Positions 1-6,135 of a stretch of DNA of 7,095 bases are shown piece by piece (position 1 is the first letter of the stretch; every line of letters starts with the position of its first letter). Made by a program: the position numbers and the translations under genes. The notes under the pieces are model-generated. The model saw nothing but the letters and a program-made list of their open reading frames with translations, made no database searches and had not been told where the DNA came from. The stretch comes from UBA1081 sp045535305 (GTDB taxonomy: Bacteria; Bacillota; Clostridia; Oscillospirales; Acutalibacteraceae), in the NCBI GenBank assembly GCA_045535305.1, contig JAZSLJ010000070.1, positions 1 to 7,095 on the forward strand, in the 5' to 3' direction.

Positions 1-1
1 C

Positions 2-1252
2 CGTAATATGGCTGAATCCGAAAGCGCGGCAATATATCTTCAGGATGCAGGTTACGATATGCTTAATGCGGATAACGGTACATATGACTCATGGTACTGG
101 GCTCCTCCTCCTATGTATGTGCCCGAAAACTGCAACCTTGATGATGTTGCACACATTAAAAAGTTTGTTGACATTCCCGTTGTTTGTGCAGGTAGAATGG
201 ACTCTGCTGTTGCTGCTGATGCTATTGCTGAAGGTAAAATTGACGGCGTGGGTGTTGCTCGTCAGTTCCTTGTTGACCCCGAATGGATCACTAAGATTAT
301 TGATGACAGACTTGAAGATATCAAGCCCTGTATTTGCTGTCATAGCGGTTGTTTCAACTTCTCATCATCAAAGGGTCATGCAAATACTCAGGACCTTAAA
401 GATACTATGGGGCTTGCACGTTGTGCTCTTAACCCCAAAACAATGCAGTCTAAAAAATATAAGATTAAACCCGCTAAGAAGAGCAAGAAAATTGCAATTA
501 TCGGCGGCGGTATAGGCGGTATGGAAGCTGCTATCGTATGTGCACAGCGCGGACATAAGGTTTCTCTTTATGAAAAGACAGATAAGCTCGGCGGTGTATT
601 TATTGCAGCTGCAGCTCCTTCTTTCAAGGAAAAGGACAGAGATCTTATTGCTTGGTACAACAGAGAAATCAAGAAATATCCCATTGATGTTCATTTCAAT
701 ACAGAAATTAAGAATATTGAATCTCTTATGGCTGACGAGGTTATTATTGCAACAGGTTCAGTTGCTAACAGAATCCCCGTTAAAGGCGCTGCTGATTTCG
801 GTATAGAAGCTGTTGATTACCTTCTCGGCAACAAAACAGTCGGTGATAACGTTGTTGTTGTAGGCGGCGGTCTTACAGGCTGTGAAATCGCATACGATCT
901 CTATCTTCAGGGTAAGAACCCCACTATCATCGAAATGCAGGATGACCTTATCACAACTCCCGGTGTAGCTCTTGCAAACACAAGCTTCCTTCGCGATTTC
1001 TTTAAGACAAACAAAGTACCTGTTTATCTTGAGTCTAAGACTACAGAAATCAGAGCAGACGGTGTTACTATTGCAACTAAGGACGGTAAAACACTTGATA
1101 TTCCTGCAGACAATGTAATTCTTTCTGTAGGTTACAAACCTGCTCCCGTTGCTCCCAAAGCTAAGCACGTACACATTGTAGGTGATGCAGACAAAGTCGG
1201 CAATCTCCGTACAGTAATCTGGCAGGCATGGGATGTAGCTATGAAGCTGTAA
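2..1252 (+). CDS. NADH:flavin oxidoreductase / 2-enoate reductase-like Fe-S flavoenzyme, 3' part (5' end outside window)
   Basis: This is the C-terminal two thirds of a multidomain flavoenzyme of the old-yellow-enzyme group that includes 2,4-dienoyl-CoA reductase, 2-enoate reductase and the BaiCD/BaiH proteins. The frame is open to the left edge. The ATG at base 8 is almost certainly an internal Met, since most of the N-terminal FMN-binding TIM barrel is missing (family members are about 640-670 aa; 414 aa follow this Met). Numbering from that Met, residues 1-105 are the end of the barrel, including CAGR (60-63) and the FMN-phosphate region GVARQFLVDPEW (82-93). Cys108, Cys111, Cys115 and Cys139 are probable [4Fe-4S] ligands. 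An FAD-type dinucleotide fold has GGGIGG at 166-171, a second fold for NAD(P)H has GGGLTG at 286-291, and ATG (248-250) and a late VGDAD (391-395) are typical of the pyridine nucleotide-disulphide reductase fold. No signal peptide or membrane segment is seen in the visible part, so it is probably cytoplasmic. The substrate, an activated C=C bond by family, cannot be named. It ends in TAA just before a terminator and is therefore separate from the following operon. Confidence 0.9.
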   Translation, partial: RNMAESESAAIYLQDAGYDMLNADNGTYDSWYWAPPPMYVPENCNLDDVAHIKKFVDIPVVCAGRMDSAVAADAIAEGKIDGVGVARQFLVDPEWITKIIDDRLEDIKPCICCHSGCFNFSSSKGHANTQDLKDTMGLARCALNPKTMQSKKYKIKPAKKSKKIAIIGGGIGGMEAAIVCAQRGHKVSLYEKTDKLGGVFIAAAAPSFKEKDRDLIAWYNREIKKYPIDVHFNTEIKNIESLMADEVIIATGSVANRIPVKGAADFGIEAVDYLLGNKTVGDNVVVVGGGLTGCEIAYDLYLQGKNPTIIEMQDDLITTPGVALANTSFLRDFFKTNKVPVYLESKTTEIRADGVTIATKDGKTLDIPADNVILSVGYKPAPVAPKAKHVHIVGDADKVGNLRTVIWQAWDVAMKL

Positions 1253-1266
1253 TTATAAATTATATT

Positions 1267-1295
1267 AAGCACTTGTGTTAGCAGGTGCTTTTTTT
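1267..1295 (+). terminator. Rho-independent terminator of the flavoenzyme gene
   Basis: Arms AAGCACTTG (1267-1275) and CAGGTGCTT (1282-1290) form a 9-bp stem with one G-U pair and a 6-nt loop, followed directly by a T-run to 1295. It lies 14 nt after the TAA of the flavoenzyme gene. No matching T-tract serves the opposite strand, so it acts on + strand transcription only. It separates the flavoenzyme transcript from the fhs-his genes. Confidence 0.9.
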
Positions 1296-1336
1296 ATGAA
1301 TTTATATAAAATTTTCTTATTATATTTATATTTATT

Positions 1337-1379
1337 TATTATATTAATATTGCATTTTTATTACAGTTTTAATATAATA
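1337..1379. repeat. 11-bp perfect inverted repeat flanking the promoter
   Basis: TATTATATTAA (1337-1347) and its exact reverse complement TTAATATAATA (1369-1379) are separated by 21 nt. The left arm lies just upstream of the -35 element and the right arm covers the -10 element. Next to the left arm, ATATTAATAT (1341-1350) is itself a perfect palindrome. Both are made only of A and T in an AT-rich stretch, so they could be chance; an operator is possible but not shown. Confidence 0.35.
1350..1378 (+). promoter_or_regulatory. Probable sigma-A promoter for fhs-hisZGDC
   Basis: TTGCAT (1350-1355) and a perfect TATAAT (1373-1378) are separated by 17 nt, the optimal spacing for the housekeeping sigma factor. 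The -35 element keeps only the TTG core. Transcription would start near base 1385, giving a leader of only about 27 nt before the fhs ATG. A second TATAAT at 1386-1391 has no good -35 partner and lies very close to the ribosome site. The gap is extremely AT-rich, so chance matches are easy; placement just downstream of a terminator and upstream of a gene supports the call. Confidence 0.55.
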
Positions 1380-1399
1380 TAACATTATAATAAAAAATC

Positions 1400-1414
1400 G
1401 GAGTGATTGTTATG
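1400..1414 (+). promoter_or_regulatory. Ribosome binding site and start codon of fhs
   Basis: GGAG (1400-1403) lies 8 nt before the ATG at 1412. An in-frame GTG at 1403 overlaps this Shine-Dalgarno and would add only MIV, so ATG 1412 is preferred. The protein then begins MFTDVEIAQ, in line with the usual N-terminus of the family (M-x-T-D-[IV]-E-I-A-Q). Confidence 0.85.
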
Positions 1415-3088
1415 TTTACAGATGTAGAAATAGCTCAGGGTTGTAAAATGCTTCCTATTAAAGAGATTGCGGCAGATCTTGGCATCAGCGAAGATGAACT
1501 CGATTTATACGGTAAGTATAAAGCAAAACTTAATGATGATCTTTTCAAAAAAGTTGAGAATAACAAAAACGGTAAGCTTATTCTTGTAACGGCAATAAAT
1601 CCCACTCCCGCAGGTGAAGGTAAAACAACTGTTACAGTAGGACTTGGCCAGGCTATGAAGGTTATCGGTAAAAATGCAATTATTGCATTACGTGAACCCT
1701 CACTCGGCCCTGTTTTCGGCATAAAAGGCGGTGCTGCAGGCGGTGGCTATTCACAGGTTGTACCTATGGAAGATATTAATCTTCATTTTACAGGTGATAT
1801 GCACGCTATTACAGCAGCAAACAATCTTCTTTGTGCAATTATAGATAACCACATTCAGCAGGGCAACGTTCTCGGCATTGACCAGAGAAGAATTCTCTTT
1901 AAACGCTGTATGGATATGAATGACCGTTCACTCAGAAATATTGTTGTTGGTCTTGGCGGTAAGGTTTGCGGAGTACCCAGAGAAGACGGATTCAATATTA
2001 CTGTTGCAAGTGAAATTATGGCTATTCTCTGTCTTGCAAAAAATCTTGCAGATTTAAAAGAAAGATTTGAGAATATTCTTGTAGCTTATACTTACAGCGG
2101 CGAGCCTGTTTATGCAAAAGATTTAGGCTGTGCAGGTGCGATGACACTTCTTATGAAAGATGCTATCAATCCCAATCTTGTTCAGACTCTTGAACACACT
2201 CCTGCAATTATCCACGGTGGTCCTTTTGCAAATATTGCTCACGGATGTAACTCCGTAAGAGCAACTTCCCTTGCACTCAAGCTTGCTGATTATACAATTA
2301 CCGAAGCAGGCTTTGGTTCTGACCTGGGTGCAGAAAAGTTCCTTGATATCAAATGCCGTGCGGCTGGTCTTGAGCCCTCTTGCATCGTTCTTGTTGCAAC
2401 ATGCCGAGCTCTTAAATACAACGGCGGTGTTAAAAAGGAAGACACATCAAAAGAAAACCTTGATGCACTCGCAAAAGGTATTGTAAACCTTGGTGCTCAT
2501 ATAGAAAATATGCTTAAATACGGCGTTCCCGTTGTTGTAGCTATTAATAAATTCTATGCCGATACTGATGCAGAGCTTGAATATATTATGAATTACTGCG
2601 CAAAGATGGGTGTTAAGGCTTGTATTTCCGAAGGCTTTGCAAAAGGCGGCGAAGGTGCAGCAGAGCTTGCACAAACTGTTTGTGATACTATTGATGAATA
2701 CGAAAATAAGCGTAATTTCCGTTTTATATACGATACAGAGCTTTCCATAAAAGAAAAAGTTAATGCTATTGCAAAGGAAATTTACAGAGCCGATGGCGTA
2801 ATCTTTACTGCAGGTGCAGAAAAAGCTATTGCTGAAATTGAGCGTCTTGGCAGAGATAAACTCCCCATTTGTGTTGCAAAAACACAGTATTCACTTTCCG
2901 ATGATATGACAAAGCTCGGCAAACCCGAAAACTTTGAAATAACAGTAAGAGATGTACGGCTTTATTCCGGTGCCGGCTTTATAACAGTACTTACAGGTGA
3001 TATTCTTACAATGCCGGGACTTCCTAAAGTACCCAGCGCACTTAAAATTGATATTCATGAAGACGGAACGATTGAAGGATTGTTCTGA
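1412..3088 (+). CDS. fhs: Formate--tetrahydrofolate ligase (10-formyl-THF synthetase, EC 6.3.4.3)
   Basis: A cytoplasmic enzyme that joins formate to tetrahydrofolate with ATP to give 10-formyl-THF, the one-carbon donor for purines and for formyl-Met-tRNA, and a step of the acetogenic methyl branch where that exists. The 558-aa length is full for the monofunctional bacterial family (about 555-560 aa). The ATP-binding loop TPAGEGKT is at residues 65-72, with Lys71 as the P-loop lysine. The first family signature GIKGGAAGGGY is at 103-113 and the conserved HGGPFANIAHGCNS at 268-281. The second signature appears at 328-339 as VATCRALKYNGG, with Cys331 where Ile or Val is usual. No frameshift is seen. 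It follows a terminator and a probable promoter and is the first gene of a run continuing into hisZ after 16 nt, so it is probably co-transcribed with the histidine genes. On its own it does not show that the organism is an acetogen, because many purine-making Clostridia carry fhs. Confidence 0.98.
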   Translation: MFTDVEIAQGCKMLPIKEIAADLGISEDELDLYGKYKAKLNDDLFKKVENNKNGKLILVTAINPTPAGEGKTTVTVGLGQAMKVIGKNAIIALREPSLGPVFGIKGGAAGGGYSQVVPMEDINLHFTGDMHAITAANNLLCAIIDNHIQQGNVLGIDQRRILFKRCMDMNDRSLRNIVVGLGGKVCGVPREDGFNITVASEIMAILCLAKNLADLKERFENILVAYTYSGEPVYAKDLGCAGAMTLLMKDAINPNLVQTLEHTPAIIHGGPFANIAHGCNSVRATSLALKLADYTITEAGFGSDLGAEKFLDIKCRAAGLEPSCIVLVATCRALKYNGGVKKEDTSKENLDALAKGIVNLGAHIENMLKYGVPVVVAINKFYADTDAELEYIMNYCAKMGVKACISEGFAKGGEGAAELAQTVCDTIDEYENKRNFRFIYDTELSIKEKVNAIAKEIYRADGVIFTAGAEKAIAEIERLGRDKLPICVAKTQYSLSDDMTKLGKPENFEITVRDVRLYSGAGFITVLTGDILTMPGLPKVPSALKIDIHEDGTIEGLF

Positions 3089-3107
3089 TTAGCAGGTGAT
3101 TTTTTTG
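3066..3107 (+). promoter_or_regulatory. fhs-hisZ junction: hairpin over the fhs stop, Shine-Dalgarno, T-run and TTG start of hisZ
   Basis: GAACGATT (3066-3073) and GATTGTTC (3078-3085) can pair in RNA over 8 bp (two G-U pairs) with a GAAG loop, ending just before the fhs TGA. AGGTGA (3094-3099) is a good Shine-Dalgarno, followed by seven T (3100-3106) whose last two are the first bases of a TTG start at 3105-3107. The spacing is 5 nt. The alternative GTG at 3096 lies within the Shine-Dalgarno and has no good site of its own. The T-run is 14 nt from the hairpin, too far for a normal terminator, so read-through is expected. Confidence 0.55.
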
Positions 3108-4223
3108 TCAGGTAATTTTAATTTTCTATATAAAGACGAGTTATTAACTCTCAGATTGCGAGAACTTTACGAATCAGCAGGTTTTAAAAAGTTCACGATG
3201 AGCAAGTTTGAATCCTATGATTTTTATGCAAGAAACAAAGATTTTTTGCACGGACAGCGAATTATTACATTCTCCGACCTCAACGGTAAGCTTATGGCGT
3301 TAAAGCCTGATGTTACATTAAGCATTGTAAAAAACGCTGACGGAACTGAACGTCAGAAACTTTACTATACCGAAAATGTATACAGAGAATCAAAAGATGT
3401 GCATGAATTCAAGGAAATATCGCAGGTCGGGCTTGAAGTTCTCGGTGAAATCGATTTATATCAGACTGTTGAAATTATCGTACTTGCAATTAAAAGCCTT
3501 TTAGAAATCGATTCTGATGCAATTCTTGAGATTTCACATATGGGATATATCGAGGGATTGCTTGACTGTCTTACAGATGATGCATCATTAAGAGCTGAAT
3601 TACACAAGCTCATATGCGGTAAAAATGCACATGATATTATAAAGCTTGCAAATGAAAACTCACTCCCCTTGAATCCCGTTAATACGGCAGTTAATCTTAT
3701 GATAACGAAAAATTCAAATGAAGAAGTTATCAATGACGCAGTTGCAAGTGCACTTAATTCAAGAATGCAGAGTGCCGTTAATGAAATATGCAGTATATTT
3801 AATATTCTTGAATCAATAGGTCTTGCCGAACACATAAAAATTGATTTGTCTGTAACGGGTGATCCTAACTATTATAACGGTATTCTTATGCACGGTTATG
3901 TACACGGAATTCCGAGAGATGTGCTTACAGGCGGCAGATATGATATGTTGCTGACAAAAATGGGTAAAAATTGCGTAAATGCAATGGGTTTTGCTATTTA
4001 TTTTGATGCGCTTGACAGGCAGTTACATAAAAAATTAAGTGATAATTTGCCCGTATACATAATTTACGATGACAAATCTGACATTAAAACCTTACTTGAT
4101 TTAACTGAAAAACTAAGAAATGAAGGCAAGGTATATAATGCTGTAACGGAATTACCCAAATCAGTTTCAAATGCAAAAGTTTACAGAATAAACGGTAATA
4201 CCGTTGAGGAGGAAGAAATATGA
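3105..4223 (+). CDS. hisZ: ATP phosphoribosyltransferase regulatory subunit HisZ (class II HisRS-like paralogue)
   Basis: HisZ is a histidyl-tRNA synthetase-like protein without charging activity; it assembles with short-form HisG in the cytoplasm, making that enzyme active and histidine-sensitive. With the preferred TTG start at 3105 the protein has 372 aa. The class II fold is visible in LKPDVTLSIVK (66-76; compare LRPDxT in the family), the motif 2-like stretch LYYTENVYR...EISQVGLEVLGE (86-115) and the motif 3-like TGGRYDML (275-282). Where true HisRS has the histidine-binding R-G-L-D-Y-Y, this protein has TGDPNYYNG (251-259), so the catalytic arginine is missing. The C-terminal anticodon-binding domain is short and divergent. 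Both points favour HisZ over HisS, and the adjacent short hisG settles it. The gene ends in an ATGA overlap with hisG. If GTG 3096 were the start, three residues (MIF) would be added before a Leu. Confidence 0.93.
   Translation: MSGNFNFLYKDELLTLRLRELYESAGFKKFTMSKFESYDFYARNKDFLHGQRIITFSDLNGKLMALKPDVTLSIVKNADGTERQKLYYTENVYRESKDVHEFKEISQVGLEVLGEIDLYQTVEIIVLAIKSLLEIDSDAILEISHMGYIEGLLDCLTDDASLRAELHKLICGKNAHDIIKLANENSLPLNPVNTAVNLMITKNSNEEVINDAVASALNSRMQSAVNEICSIFNILESIGLAEHIKIDLSVTGDPNYYNGILMHGYVHGIPRDVLTGGRYDMLLTKMGKNCVNAMGFAIYFDALDRQLHKKLSDNLPVYIIYDDKSDIKTLLDLTEKLRNEGKVYNAVTELPKSVSNAKVYRINGNTVEEEEI
4206..4222 (+). promoter_or_regulatory. Ribosome binding site of hisG within the hisZ 3' end
   Basis: GAGGAGG (4206-4212) is a near-ideal Shine-Dalgarno, 7 nt before the ATG at 4220. 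That ATG overlaps the hisZ TGA as ATGA, which suggests translational coupling and balanced amounts of two subunits of one complex. Confidence 0.85.
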
Positions 4224-4843
4224 TAAGTGTAGCTCTTCCTAAAGGCAGATTAGGTAATAAAGTATTTGATATTTTCGCTCGTATCGGATATGACTGCGAC
4301 GAAATGCATTCAGATTCCCGTCAGCTTGTTTTTACAAGTAAAGAAAACGGCATAAGCTATTTTCTTGTAAAACCGTCGGATGTAAGTATTTATGTTGAAC
4401 ACGGTGCGGCTGACATCGGTATTGTCGGCAAGGATATTCTGCTTGAATATGAGCCTGACGTTTATGAATTGCTTGATTTAGGTATTGGCAAATGCAGAAT
4501 GTGCGTTGCAGGTATGAACGGTTTTAAAGATAATCCCGATGTTACATTAAGAGTTGCTACAAAATTTGTAAATATAGCAAAGAATTATTTTAAAAGCATC
4601 AACCGTAATATCGAAATTATAAAACTCAACGGTTCTATTGAATTAGCACCTATTCTTGACTTATCAGACGTTATTGTTGATATTGTGGAAACGGGTACTA
4701 CTCTTAAAGAGAATAATCTTGTTGTGCTTAATGAGTTTTTACCTATCAGTGCAAGACTTATTGCCAACAAAGCAAGCTATAAGTTCAAAACTGATGAAAT
4801 CAACAGAATTATTACAAAATTCAGTGAGGAATTATCAAAATGA
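4220..4843 (+). CDS. hisG: ATP phosphoribosyltransferase catalytic subunit, short form (EC 2.4.2.17)
   Basis: Catalyses the first step of histidine synthesis: ATP + PRPP to N1-(5-phosphoribosyl)-ATP + PPi. At 207 aa it matches the short family (HisG_S), which lacks the C-terminal ACT-like histidine-binding domain of the roughly 290-300-aa long form and needs HisZ. Visible motifs are the N-terminal ALPKGRL (5-11), the periplasmic-binding-protein-like segment VEHGAADIGIVGKDIL (59-74), LNGSIELAP (136-144) and the PRPP loop DIVETGTTL (154-162). All expected elements are intact. It overlaps hisZ upstream and hisD downstream by ATGA, so all three are probably translationally coupled. Feedback control by histidine is expected to act through HisZ; this is known for the family and not visible in this protein. 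Confidence 0.97.
   Translation: MISVALPKGRLGNKVFDIFARIGYDCDEMHSDSRQLVFTSKENGISYFLVKPSDVSIYVEHGAADIGIVGKDILLEYEPDVYELLDLGIGKCRMCVAGMNGFKDNPDVTLRVATKFVNIAKNYFKSINRNIEIIKLNGSIELAPILDLSDVIVDIVETGTTLKENNLVVLNEFLPISARLIANKASYKFKTDEINRIITKFSEELSK
4826..4842 (+). promoter_or_regulatory. Ribosome binding site of hisD within the hisG 3' end
   Basis: GAGGA (4826-4830) lies 9 nt before the ATG at 4840, which overlaps the hisG TGA (ATGA). This fixes the hisD start and indicates coupling to hisG translation. Confidence 0.8.
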
Positions 4844-6123
4844 TTAAAATTATTGACACTGCAGCCGTGAAAGATTTTACGGTGTTTGTGCGTGAAGATG
4901 AAAAGAAAAACGAAGAAATAGAAAAAATAGTCCAGGACATTATTGAAAATGTCAAAATAAACGGCGATAAGGCTTTGCTTGAATACTGTGAAAAGTTTGA
5001 TAAGTGCAAACTTGAATCTCTCCTTGTTTCTGAAGAAGAAATTGAAGAAGCATTCAGCCTGACAGATGACTATTTTATAGAAACTCTTAAACAGGCAAGA
5101 GATAATATTACTCTTTTCCATTCAAAACAGGTAAGAAACGACTTTGTGTTAACAAAAGAGGACGGTATTGTTCTCGGTCAGAAAATTACTCCTGTTGACA
5201 GAGCAGGTCTTTACGTACCCGGCGGCACAGCTGCATATCCCAGCACTGTTCTTATGGATGCAATTCCTGCAAAAATTGCGGGCGTTAAAGAAATTGTTAT
5301 GGTTACACCTCCCTCTGCAGACGGAAAAATAAATCCTGCAATTCTTACAGCGGCAAAAATCGCAGGTGTTACAAAAATATTTAAATTAGGCGGTGCACAG
5401 GCTGTTGCAGCTCTTGCATACGGAACTGAAACTGTACCGAAAGTTGATAAAATTGTAGGCCCCGGTAATATATTTGTTGCAACTGCAAAAAAACAGGTTT
5501 ACGGAAAAGTAAGCATTGATATGATTGCTGGTCCCAGTGAAATTCTTGTTATTGCTGAGCCGACTTGCGACCCATCCAATGTTGCGGCTGATCTTCTTTC
5601 ACAGGCTGAGCACGATAAAATGGCAAGCTCCGTTCTTATAACAACCGATATGGATTTTGCAAAAAAAGTTGCGGACGAAATTGAAAGACAGCTGAAACTC
5701 CTTCCAAGGGAAGATATTGCAAGAACATCTATTGACAACAACGGAAAGATATTTATTGTTGATTCAATTAAAACAGCTATCAAGTTAAGTAACGAGATTG
5801 CGCCCGAGCATCTTGAGGTCTGCGTTGATAATCCCTTTGAACTGCTTCCTGAAATCAAGCACGCAGGCAGTATTTTCCTTGGAAAGAATGTTCCCGAAGC
5901 TCTTGGCGATTATTTTGCAGGACCTAACCATACATTACCAACAAGCGGTACTGCAAAGTTCTCGTCTCCCCTTTCTGTTGATGATTTTATTAAAAAATCT
6001 TCATTTATTTATTATTCGGAAGATGCACTTGAAAAATGCCACGAAAGAGTTGAAGATTTCGCAAACCGCGAGGGATTACAAGCTCACGGTAAATCAATAG
6101 GAATAAGATTTAATAAATTCTAA
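4840..6123 (+). CDS. hisD: Histidinol dehydrogenase (EC 1.1.1.23)
   Basis: Zn- and NAD-dependent cytoplasmic enzyme that oxidises L-histidinol to L-histidine in two steps, the last of the pathway. The 427-aa length is normal for the bacterial family (about 425-435 aa). The active-site residues can all be placed: the zinc ligands Gln255 and His258 (in QAEHD), Asp357 (in GDYFAGPNH) and His416 (in LQAHG), the catalytic pair Glu323-His324 (in APEHLEV), and His364. Each is offset by three from the E. coli positions. The glycine-rich VDRAGLYVPGGTAAYPS (119-135) and the family signature region SIDMIAGPSEILVIAEP (225-241) are intact. It overlaps hisG by 4 nt and is followed after 12 nt by hisC. There is no sign of truncation or frameshift. 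Its N-terminal 60 residues are Lys/Glu-rich and typically variable. Confidence 0.98.
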   Translation: MIKIIDTAAVKDFTVFVREDEKKNEEIEKIVQDIIENVKINGDKALLEYCEKFDKCKLESLLVSEEEIEEAFSLTDDYFIETLKQARDNITLFHSKQVRNDFVLTKEDGIVLGQKITPVDRAGLYVPGGTAAYPSTVLMDAIPAKIAGVKEIVMVTPPSADGKINPAILTAAKIAGVTKIFKLGGAQAVAALAYGTETVPKVDKIVGPGNIFVATAKKQVYGKVSIDMIAGPSEILVIAEPTCDPSNVAADLLSQAEHDKMASSVLITTDMDFAKKVADEIERQLKLLPREDIARTSIDNNGKIFIVDSIKTAIKLSNEIAPEHLEVCVDNPFELLPEIKHAGSIFLGKNVPEALGDYFAGPNHTLPTSGTAKFSSPLSVDDFIKKSSFIYYSEDALEKCHERVEDFANREGLQAHGKSIGIRFNKF

Positions 6124-6135
6124 GAAGTGTTATAA

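Noticed and set aside
758..1174. Open frame of 138 codons on the minus strand within the flavoenzyme gene
   Set aside because: It is antisense to a strongly supported coding region, has Cys/Asn-rich low-quality composition, no recognisable motif and no ribosome site; it is a shadow of the real gene.
1296..1400. Riboswitch (for example THF or T-box) in the AT-rich gap before fhs
   Set aside because: No conserved core, GC-containing stems or antiterminator pair could be recognised; the sequence is nearly pure A/T low complexity.
1403..1411. GTG at 1403 as the fhs start
   Set aside because: It overlaps the GGAG Shine-Dalgarno that serves ATG 1412, and the family N-terminus matches a start at 1412.
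3066..3106. Hairpin and T-run between fhs and hisZ as an intrinsic terminator
   Set aside because: The T-run begins 14 nt after the stem and the stem is weak (two G-U pairs), so it does not fit an intrinsic terminator; kept only as a possible modulating element.
3105..4223. True histidyl-tRNA synthetase (hisS)
   Set aside because: The conserved histidine-binding arginine motif is missing, the anticodon-binding domain is short, and the gene overlaps a short-form hisG.
4777..5121. Minus-strand frame of 114 codons across the hisG-hisD overlap, rich in Phe and Ile
   Set aside because: The Phe-rich 'membrane-like' look is the reverse complement of Lys/Glu-rich codons (GAA, AAA) at the start of hisD; there is no support for a gene.
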